From Dehalococcoidales bacterium (GTDB lineage: Bacteria > Chloroflexota > Dehalococcoidia > Dehalococcoidales > Fen-1064): 7,922 nucleotides of DNA. The first letter of the stretch is position 1. Each line of letters begins with the position of its first letter. The position numbers and the translations under genes were made by a program. A model generated the notes under the pieces. It was not told where the DNA came from. It did no database searches and saw only the letters and a program-made list of their open reading frames with translations. The DNA lies in assembly GCA_028713395.1 (NCBI GenBank), contig JAQTOJ010000082.1, forward strand, positions 1 through 7,922, read 5' to 3'. Positions 1-5,428 of the stretch are shown one piece after another.

Positions 1-2
1 TA

Positions 3-1001
3 CCCTTTTTACTACAAGACCACCATGTCACCGGTGTTTCGGTGAATATCCATGATCAAAACTACCATTCAACCCCTTTTACCCGGAATCCGGACAATCT
101 CAGACGCGACCTCGTAGCGGGAAATGAAACTATCGGCAAGCTGGAAATCGAAACTTCGGATAAGGGTGTTTACCTGATAAAAAAGACCAATTTCCTGAAC
201 ACGCTGAACAAGCGCATTTCCAGCGCTTTTCGCACTATAGAAACGGAAAAAGCCCTGGGGGCTTATTACAAGCAACTGGAAGAAGTGATCGAAAAGCGGA
301 CCAAAGAGCTGGAAACCGCCCAGGAAAAATTGCTCCGCACCGAAAGGCTGGCCGCCATTGGTGAGCTGGCATCCAGCGTGGGACATGAATTACGCAACCC
401 GCTGAACGTCATGCGGAACTGCGTTTATCTGCTGAACATGCTGCAGCCCAATACCAGCCAGAAAGAATCCACTTCCACCCTGAAGCTGTTGGACCAGCAG
501 ATAGACAACGCCAATAACATTGTCTCCGATCTGCTGGATTTTACCAAAGTGAGAACGGCCCACCCCTGTGAATTTGAAGTGACCTCTCTGGTGGCGGAAA
601 AAATCAACCAGGTCAGTATCCCGGAAAATGTGACCGTAGCCTGCCCGCCACAGGAAACGCCGCTGCACGCCTACGCTGATCCCGAACAGATCGGCAGAGT
701 GGTGATTAATTTAGTGACCAACGCTATCCAATCCATCAGAGACCGCGGCTCGGTGCAAATCAGCAGCGTGATGGATGACGGTAACGTCTGGCTCAAGTTT
801 GCGGATACCGGCTGCGGTATTCCGCCGGAAAATCTGAACAAAATATTCGAGCCTTTATTCACCACCAAGCCGAAAGGGATCGGGCTGGGACTGGCGATCA
901 CCCGCCGGTTTATCGAACAGAACAAGGGGGGAATAGAAGTCCAGAGCACGGTGGGGCAAGGCACTACTTTTTCGATCAGGCTGCCGGGGATTAAAAAATA
1001 G
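3..1001 (+). CDS. Sensor histidine kinase, 5'-truncated by the window edge
   Basis: The reading frame is open from base 3, so the gene very probably begins upstream. The first in-window start candidate is a GTG at 42, but it has no convincing ribosome binding site and would cut a domain. Residues below are numbered from that GTG. About the first 65 residues look like the end of a small sensor module (strand IGKLEIE, then a helix) of the kind found before kinase cores. Residues 70-100 form a charged coiled-coil linker. The HisKA dimerisation domain follows with the H-box HELRNPLN; H115 is the likely autophosphorylated histidine. The ATPase domain has an N-box (N227 in NLVTNAIQSI), a G1 box (DTGCGIP, 255-261), an F box (FEPLFTTKPKG) and a G2 box (GIGLGLAI). 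All catalytic motifs are intact. No membrane segment lies in the visible part, and there is no fused receiver. It is the first visible gene of the operon and probably phosphorylates receivers encoded downstream. The signal sensed is unknown. Confidence 0.93.
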   Translation, partial: PFLLQDHHVTGVSVNIHDQNYHSTPFTRNPDNLRRDLVAGNETIGKLEIETSDKGVYLIKKTNFLNTLNKRISSAFRTIETEKALGAYYKQLEEVIEKRTKELETAQEKLLRTERLAAIGELASSVGHELRNPLNVMRNCVYLLNMLQPNTSQKESTSTLKLLDQQIDNANNIVSDLLDFTKVRTAHPCEFEVTSLVAEKINQVSIPENVTVACPPQETPLHAYADPEQIGRVVINLVTNAIQSIRDRGSVQISSVMDDGNVWLKFADTGCGIPPENLNKIFEPLFTTKPKGIGLGLAITRRFIEQNKGGIEVQSTVGQGTTFSIRLPGIKK

Positions 1002-1013
1002 ATTGGAGAAATC

Positions 1014-1751
1014 ATGGAAAAAGCATCAAGAGTGCTGGTCGTAGATGATAATATCGAGCTGCTTTCCACTTTTGCGATGATACTGGGTATCAAGGGTTAC
1101 CAGGTAGACACGGCCACTAATGGGCTGGAAGCCACGCAGCGTTGTCAGCAGAATGTTTACGATGTGGTTTTAATGGATATTTCAATGCCGGTGATGAACG
1201 GCATCGACGCCGCCAGGCAGATCACCCGCATGGACCCTTCCATCAAGATATTGCTGATGACCGCCTATGCGGAAGATACCCTGGTGGGTCAGATTATCGG
1301 CGAACGGAGCTACACCGTACTGCAAAAACCTTTACAGGTCAAGGAACTGGTGGAATGCATCGAGCAAATCGTCGTTTCCCCGCTGGTGCTCCTGGTCGAC
1401 GATGATGAAGCCCTTTGCCAGACTTTCAGCAAGATACTCTGGAAAGAGGGTTTCCGGGTAGCGGTCGCCAACAGCGGGGAAGAAGCGCTGGATCTGATGA
1501 AAAGAAGAAATTACCGCATGGCTTTCGTGGATTATAAATTGCCCCACATGGACGGGTTGACCGTCACAGACCGTTTTTCAGAAATAAACAGCAGCATGAA
1601 ATCGGTCATGATCACCGCCTACCGCGAACAGTTTGGCGCCCGGACGAGTGAAGACCTTAACGAACGGGGTCTCACCTGTCTTTATAAACCGCTGGATATG
1701 AACCGTTTGATTAGATTGATGAAAGAATATTGTGTAAGTCCCGCCACTTGA
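1014..1751 (+). CDS. Tandem receiver (REC-REC) response regulator without output domain
   Basis: Two CheY-like receiver domains are joined directly, with no DNA-binding or enzymatic domain. REC1 spans about residues 5-120: acidic pair D11/D12, phospho-acceptor D55 (LMDISMPVMNG), T83 and K105 (QKPL). REC2 spans about 123-240: acidic cluster D129-D131, acceptor D173 (VDYKLPHMDG), T201 and K225 (YKPLD). Both therefore look competent to be phosphorylated. REC2 has two extra residues between its Thr and Lys compared with REC1. The ATG has GGAG five bases upstream, and the preceding kinase stops 12 bases before it. Proteins of this layout usually act as phosphate relays, sinks or allosteric partners of kinases. 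Here it lies between two kinases, so a connector role is a reasonable inference. Cytoplasmic; no signal peptide or membrane helix is seen. Confidence 0.92.
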   Translation: MEKASRVLVVDDNIELLSTFAMILGIKGYQVDTATNGLEATQRCQQNVYDVVLMDISMPVMNGIDAARQITRMDPSIKILLMTAYAEDTLVGQIIGERSYTVLQKPLQVKELVECIEQIVVSPLVLLVDDDEALCQTFSKILWKEGFRVAVANSGEEALDLMKRRNYRMAFVDYKLPHMDGLTVTDRFSEINSSMKSVMITAYREQFGARTSEDLNERGLTCLYKPLDMNRLIRLMKEYCVSPAT

Positions 1752-1764
1752 ACCGGAGAGTTTT

Positions 1765-3375
1765 ATGACCTCGATAATTCTGGTAGACGATGACCGGGTT
1801 TTCTTGGGCGTTGCCCGGTCGATATTAAGCATCAAAGGCTATACGGTGGATACTTTTTCCACCGCCGGCGAAGCTCTGAAATCCGCGGTCAACGGGGATT
1901 ATCAGTGCGGGGTGCTGGATATCAGTCTGCCGGATATGAAGGGCACAGAACTGCTCTCCAAGATTATGGCGGTAAACCCGGACATGATCGCCATCATGCT
2001 CACCGGTTACTCCACCAAGGAGAACGCCATCGATTCGTTGAACCGCGGGGCATTTGCCTTTCTGGAAAAACCGGTGGCGCCGGATGTCCTGCTTTCCGTC
2101 ATCCAACGGGGACTGGAAAAACAAAACCTGGTGCTGGAAAACCGCCGCCTGGTGACCGAGTTGACGCAACGCAGCCGTGAAACCGGTATTTTATTGGCCA
2201 TCGCCCAGGTGCTCTCACAATCGCTGGATTTCAAAGTCATGATGAACTCGGCGCTGGCGCACATCAATTCATATCTGGGCTTGGAAGCCAGCTATACCTA
2301 CCTTTGTGAAAAAGATGAAATCGTGCTCCAGGGGTATTTCGGTAAAAAAATCTGCCCCTTGCCGTCCTCGATCCATCTCAACGGTAATTCGCATGGTAAA
2401 TTCAAGGACTTACAAGAAGCTCATTTAAGCTCCGATGATGGCTACCGTGACGATCCGCTGATATCGCGCTTGTTGACCGACCAGAGCCACAGTTACGTAC
2501 TGGTGCCCTTGAATATCGCCCGGGAAAAGATAGGTATATTGGTGGCACAGGCGGAAAGATCCCACGCATTTACCCGCGATAATTTACCGTTTTTCAACAC
2601 GCTGGGACAGGAAATGGCTATGGCCATACGCAATTCACAATTGTACGAAGAGGCTTCCAGCGCGCGGGCTTTGAGAGAACTGGAAAACTTACGCAGCGAC
2701 CTGCTGGCGAATGTCTCCCATGAGCTGCGCACACCATTGGCCGTGATCAAGGGTTACGCGGAAACTATTCTGCAAAAAGACGTAACCTTCGATGAAGGCA
2801 CATTGGTGGATGCCCTGCAAACCATCGATAAAGAAACGGATAGGTTGAACCAGTTGATCGAGGATATTCTCCTGATGTCCCGGTTGCAATCCGGCACGCT
2901 TTCCATGCGTTTCAAAAACATTGATATAAATACGCTTCTCAGGGAAAACTTACGGCGGTTGATACCGAACCACTCGGCGGATCGTCTGAAAACCTATCTT
3001 CAGGAACCGCTGCCGCCGGTGACTGCCGACCCGGTAAGAATCCTGGAAGTGCTTTCAAATCTGGCGGGCAATGCCGCCAAGTTTTCACCGCCCGAAGCCG
3101 ATATTGATATCTCCACCCGGTTGACCCCGGAAAACGTGATCGTAAGCGTGCGGGATTACGGCATCGGCATTCCCCTGGAGTTCCATGAAAAAGTATTCGA
3201 ACGGTTCTTTCAGGTGTACCCGCAGAGTCAACGGAAAATCCAGGGCACCGGGTTGGGGTTGAGTATCTGCCGCAGCATACTGGATGTCCACCACGGACAA
3301 ATCTGGGTAGAAAACCCACAAGGCAAAGGCACGGTGTTCTGTTTCAGCCTCCCGGTTCTCAAGAGTAAGGAGTAA
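1765..3375 (+). CDS. Hybrid histidine kinase: REC-GAF-HisKA-HATPase
   Basis: A soluble kinase of 536 residues with an N-terminal receiver. REC (about 1-118) has D8-D10, acceptor D52 (LDISLPDMKG), T80 and K102 (EKPV). A helical linker leads to a GAF-like sensor domain (about 140-290; strands around SHSYVLVPL and KIGILVAQA). The HisKA domain follows with H319 in SHELRTPLAVIKGY, typical of PhoR-like kinases. The ATPase domain has N436 (NLAGNAAKF), G1 DYGIGIP (464-470), F box FERFFQV and G2 GTGLGLSI (494-501). There is no transmembrane helix, so the signal must be cytoplasmic: a GAF ligand, or phosphorylation of the N-terminal receiver by another kinase, perhaps the one encoded upstream. The start ATG has GGAGAG just upstream, 13 bases after the preceding stop. 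Only two bases separate it from the next regulator gene, which makes that regulator the likely cognate partner. Confidence 0.94.
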   Translation: MTSIILVDDDRVFLGVARSILSIKGYTVDTFSTAGEALKSAVNGDYQCGVLDISLPDMKGTELLSKIMAVNPDMIAIMLTGYSTKENAIDSLNRGAFAFLEKPVAPDVLLSVIQRGLEKQNLVLENRRLVTELTQRSRETGILLAIAQVLSQSLDFKVMMNSALAHINSYLGLEASYTYLCEKDEIVLQGYFGKKICPLPSSIHLNGNSHGKFKDLQEAHLSSDDGYRDDPLISRLLTDQSHSYVLVPLNIAREKIGILVAQAERSHAFTRDNLPFFNTLGQEMAMAIRNSQLYEEASSARALRELENLRSDLLANVSHELRTPLAVIKGYAETILQKDVTFDEGTLVDALQTIDKETDRLNQLIEDILLMSRLQSGTLSMRFKNIDINTLLRENLRRLIPNHSADRLKTYLQEPLPPVTADPVRILEVLSNLAGNAAKFSPPEADIDISTRLTPENVIVSVRDYGIGIPLEFHEKVFERFFQVYPQSQRKIQGTGLGLSICRSILDVHHGQIWVENPQGKGTVFCFSLPVLKSKE

Positions 3376-3377
3376 AG

Positions 3378-4070
3378 ATGAAAAAAATCAAATTACTGGT
3401 GGTAGATGACGATATTGCCATAACCCGGTTACTTTCGCTCAACCTGAGATCCCGCGGCTACGATGTCGCCGTGGCCGGGGACGGCGAGGAAGCCATCAGG
3501 GTGGTCGAAGGCGATTTTTTTAACCTGATTATCCTGGACATCATGCTGCCCAAGATAGACGGCATTGAGGTTTTCCGCCGCATCAGAGCATGGTCTAAAA
3601 TCCCGGTGATCATCCTCAGCGCCAAAGGCAATGAACAGGATAAAGTGGCGGCGCTGGATATGGGTGCCGACGATTATCTGACCAAACCGTTCAGTATCCC
3701 CGAACTCATGGCGCGCATCAAGACCACCTTGAGACACAGCGAATCCAACCGTGAACCGGCGGCGCAAGCCACCACTTCCATCGGCGCGGTGGAAATAGAT
3801 TTCAGCCGGCAGCGGGTAATGGTGCATGGCAACGAGATAAAACTGACAAAAACCGAATTCCTGGTATTACAGGAACTGGTGACCAACCGTGATAAAGTGC
3901 TCACCCACCAGATGATCCTGCAAAAAATCTGGGGGGCGGAATACGGGCTGGAAAAGGAATATACCCGTGTCTTCGTCAGCCGTTTGCGGAAAAAGTTGGG
4001 GGATAACACCGAGCATACGCCGCTGATACAGACTGTCAATGGAGTCGGCTACCAAATATGTGAAAGGTAG
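3378..4070 (+). CDS. OmpR/PhoB-family DNA-binding response regulator
   Basis: A 230-residue protein, the usual length for the family. The receiver (about 4-118) carries D10-D12, acceptor D54 (LDIMLPKIDG), S81 in place of the common Thr, and K103 in TKPF. The winged-helix DNA-binding domain (about 135-228) shows the normal landmarks: LTKTEFLVLQEL, the tryptophan-containing segment KIWGAEYG, the recognition-helix region VFVSRLRKKLG, and the wing QTVNGVGYQI. The recognition-helix surroundings recall the KdpE/PhoB type, but the target cannot be read from the sequence. The ATG has a strong AAGGAG (3367-3372) that overlaps the end of the upstream kinase gene, so translation is probably coupled. It is the most conventional output of the operon and the likeliest partner of the hybrid kinase just before it. 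Confidence 0.95.
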   Translation: MKKIKLLVVDDDIAITRLLSLNLRSRGYDVAVAGDGEEAIRVVEGDFFNLIILDIMLPKIDGIEVFRRIRAWSKIPVIILSAKGNEQDKVAALDMGADDYLTKPFSIPELMARIKTTLRHSESNREPAAQATTSIGAVEIDFSRQRVMVHGNEIKLTKTEFLVLQELVTNRDKVLTHQMILQKIWGAEYGLEKEYTRVFVSRLRKKLGDNTEHTPLIQTVNGVGYQICER

Positions 4071-4077
4071 GCAGTAG

Positions 4078-4812
4078 ATGGCGATTTTTAGCGATGCCCA
4101 GACCAAAACTGAAATAAAGAAAATTCAGGTGCTGGTGATTGAAGATTGTTATGAGATCATCGAATCGATCATACTGGCTTTCCGGGTCTGCTGGCCGAAT
4201 GCGGTCATTTCTTCCATTCATTCCGGGTTACAAGCCGTAGAAATGGTGCGTACCAACCCGTTGGATTGCCTGGTGCTCGATCTCAGCCTCCCGGATGTAG
4301 ATGGTTTCGATGTATTGCAGCGTATCCGTGAGTTTTCATCCATTCCTATCTTGATCCTGACAGCGCACACTGACGAACGAGATATTGTGCGGTGCCTGGA
4401 AAACGGCGCTGACGAATATATGATCAAACCCTCCAAGCAACTGGAACTGGTCACGCGGATACACCGCATTGTCACGCGGCGTGACCAGTTCTCCGCTACT
4501 ATCATGTTACCACGGCTGACCTTCAACCCTTCCACCCGGGAAATGTGCTACAACGGCGATAAACACATCCTGACCTCAGTACAAGCCGATATTCTTTATT
4601 ACCTCATGCGGGAAAACGGGCATAGTATCACCAGCACCATGCTGGCTAAAAAATTATGGGGCGAAGCTGATAATGACGCGGTGAACAGTGTGGACCTGTA
4701 CATCCGTTGCATTCAGGCCAAGTTCAATAACGGCAAAGGACAACAGAATCTCATACAGGGTGAAGGCATTGAAGGCTACCGGTTAGCCGCCTCTGAAGCA
4801 AGGATAACTTAA
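4078..4812 (+). CDS. Divergent OmpR-like response regulator with winged-helix output
   Basis: A 244-residue protein with a 17-residue N-terminal extension ahead of the receiver. REC (about 17-133) has E22/D23 as the acidic pair, acceptor D68 (LDLSLPDVDG), T95 and K117 in IKPSK, so phosphorylation looks possible. The C-terminal part (about 143-237) fits a winged helix: LTSVQADILYYLM, KKLWGEADND, then VDLYIRCIQAKFN, and a wing ending in EGYRL. The usual basic signature of the recognition helix (RLRxKL, as in the neighbour just upstream) is replaced by RCIQAKF, so its DNA site probably differs. The start follows the preceding stop by seven bases, with weak Shine-Dalgarno candidates (AAAGG at 4063-4067 or TAGG at 4068-4071). 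It is the last gene of the operon; I see no clear terminator after it. A perfect inverted repeat lies within its REC-to-DNA-binding linker. Confidence 0.9.
   Translation: MAIFSDAQTKTEIKKIQVLVIEDCYEIIESIILAFRVCWPNAVISSIHSGLQAVEMVRTNPLDCLVLDLSLPDVDGFDVLQRIREFSSIPILILTAHTDERDIVRCLENGADEYMIKPSKQLELVTRIHRIVTRRDQFSATIMLPRLTFNPSTREMCYNGDKHILTSVQADILYYLMRENGHSITSTMLAKKLWGEADNDAVNSVDLYIRCIQAKFNNGKGQQNLIQGEGIEGYRLAASEARIT
4444..4491. repeat. Perfect 13-base inverted repeat inside a response-regulator gene
   Basis: The left arm GAACTGGTCACGC (4444-4456) is exactly reverse-complemented by GCGTGACCAGTTC (4479-4491), with a 22-base spacer. In RNA a further G-U pair could extend the stem. The unit also contains a direct repeat of GTCACGCGG (4450-4458 and 4471-4479), 21 bases or seven codons apart, which reads as a VTR-x-x-x-x-VTR pattern in the protein linker. 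It may be a dyad operator, an mRNA hairpin, or a by-product of a local duplication. The repeat itself is certain; its role is unknown. Confidence 0.8.
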
Positions 4813-4850
4813 AACAACCTTCGCGGGGAGTACCATTAACAAATAGGGAA

Positions 4851-5093
4851 CTAGCTTCCCAGTAATTTAATTATCTGCTGCACCTGATCGCCCATTTCTG
4901 CCACGGATTTTTCATAAGCGGTCATCTGACGGCGCATGATGCCGGCGCTGACAATAGAATTATTCACAGTCATTAAAACCCGCTCACCCAGGGCGCCCAG
5001 TTCCCACTCCTGGCTGTTCCATGATTTGTTGGTCAACTTCCTGAGTTCTTCTTTACGGGCTTCCACCAGTAGCCAGGTTTCACTGCTTTTCAT
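4851..5093 (-). CDS. Small hypothetical helical protein, 80 residues
   Basis: I do not recognise this protein. It is predicted to be almost entirely helical and charged, with three tryptophans (W7, W25, W30) in the first half and an amphipathic C-terminal helix (residues 59-78). It lacks His, Cys and Pro, so it is neither an HPt phosphotransfer protein nor a thiol metal binder. No signal peptide or membrane helix is seen, so it is presumably cytoplasmic. I chose the ATG at 5093 because AGGAAG (5104-5109) lies ten bases upstream. A GTG at 5102, which would add three residues, sits only one base from that motif. Codon choice on this strand resembles the neighbouring genes, which supports real coding. 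It converges with the kinase/regulator operon and diverges from the chemoreceptor gene. An accessory role in signalling is possible, but nothing in the sequence shows it. Confidence 0.62.
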   Translation of the reverse strand: MKSSETWLLVEARKEELRKLTNKSWNSQEWELGALGERVLMTVNNSIVSAGIMRRQMTAYEKSVAEMGDQVQQIIKLLGS

Positions 5094-5146
5094 TTTCTTC
5101 ACACTTCCTGCCGTCTATCTCGTTCGCGCCTGTGTCTACTAAGAAA

Positions 5147-5175
5147 ATGTTAACACGCGCCGGGGCTCACTTCAA
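5147..5175 (-). promoter_or_regulatory. Candidate sigma-70-type promoter for the small minus-strand gene
   Basis: Read on the minus strand, TTGAAG (5175-5170) and TAACAT (5152-5147) match the -35 and -10 consensus at four of six positions each, with a 17-base spacer. Transcription would start near 5140, giving a leader of about 45 bases before the ATG at 5093. Placement and spacing are good; the match is only moderate. Confidence 0.38.
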
Positions 5176-5194
5176 TTAAAAAACGGTTACAAAA

Positions 5195-5210
5195 TGGGGT
5201 GTTTCCCCCA
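5195..5210. repeat. Short GC-rich hairpin in the divergent intergenic region
   Basis: TGGGG (5195-5199) pairs with CCCCA (5206-5210) across a six-base loop. On the minus strand it is followed by TTTTG, which makes it look like a weak terminator, but no minus-strand gene lies immediately upstream of it. It lies just upstream of the candidate minus-strand promoter and might equally be an operator. Confidence 0.3.
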
Positions 5211-5306
5211 GTACAAATGGTTAGTAAAGATATACCCGTCGGTCAGCCCCGGTGTTATTCTGAACTCGTATCTTGAAACCGGAAGGAAAAGAACAGATCA
5301 GAGGAT

Positions 5307-5381
5307 ATGCAAAATACCTGTAACCTGTTTCTCGCCTTAGCGCGACCTTGTTTCGCGGGAGGTAGCATGATTGTTTTGTAG
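5307..5381 (+). CDS. Possible leader ORF, 24 codons, upstream of the chemoreceptor
   Basis: An ATG at 5307 opens 24 codons ending in TAG at 5379-5381. An AGAGG lies upstream but too close for an ideal ribosome binding site. Inside it, GGGAGG (5357-5362) is well placed for the in-frame ATG at 5367, which would make only a four-residue peptide. A T-rich tract follows the stop within ten bases. The peptide matches nothing I know, and chance is a real alternative. Confidence 0.15.
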   Translation: MQNTCNLFLALARPCFAGGSMIVL

Positions 5382-5400
5382 AACGTGCCTTTCTTTTTTT
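5357..5400 (+). terminator. Weak candidate terminator or attenuator in the chemoreceptor leader
   Basis: GGGAGGTA (5357-5364) could pair with TGCCTTTC (5386-5393), including three G-U pairs, across a loop of about 21 bases. A run of seven T (5394-5400) follows directly. The T-run is clear; the stem is weak. It ends only about 28 bases before the chemoreceptor start, which would suit regulated read-through if transcription starts upstream. Confidence 0.22.
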
Positions 5401-5428
5401 AGTTATAAAAACAATGTGAGGAGACAAA

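Larger units (their letters stand above)
5094..5428. other. Divergent intergenic region of about 330 bases
   Basis: This stretch separates the minus-strand small gene from the plus-strand chemoreceptor and should carry both promoters. It holds a candidate minus-strand promoter (5147-5175), a G4/C5 hairpin (5195-5210), a longer-loop pair CCGGT (5249-5253) with ACCGG (5278-5282), a CGCGA/TCGCG hairpin (5341-5357), a possible 24-codon ORF (5307-5381) and a T-rich tract (5389-5400). I looked for a cyclic-di-GMP (GEMM-I), cobalamin or preQ1 riboswitch core and did not find one. No convincing sigma-70 or sigma-28 promoter pair for the chemoreceptor gene is visible. Confidence 0.6.

Noticed and set aside
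42..44. GTG as the true start of the first kinase gene
   Set aside because: The frame is open to the left edge, there is no good ribosome binding site, and the domain at the N-terminus would be cut. The gene most likely starts outside the window.
4846..4860. GGGAA/TTCCC dyad at the end of the small minus-strand gene, as a terminator
   Set aside because: The stem has only five pairs, and the following TATTTGTTAAT is not a proper T-run. It also overlaps the stop codon, so I could not support a terminator for either converging gene.
4936..5142. Plus-strand open frame of 68 codons opposite the small minus-strand gene
   Set aside because: It has no Shine-Dalgarno motif and a Ser/Leu/Phe-rich product. 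The minus-strand frame has better codon choice, a ribosome binding site and a promoter candidate.
5221..5428. Cyclic-di-GMP (GEMM-I) riboswitch before the chemoreceptor, suggested by GCAAA and GGTAGC
   Set aside because: The two fragments occur, but the conserved core order, the tetraloop and its receptor helix are missing.
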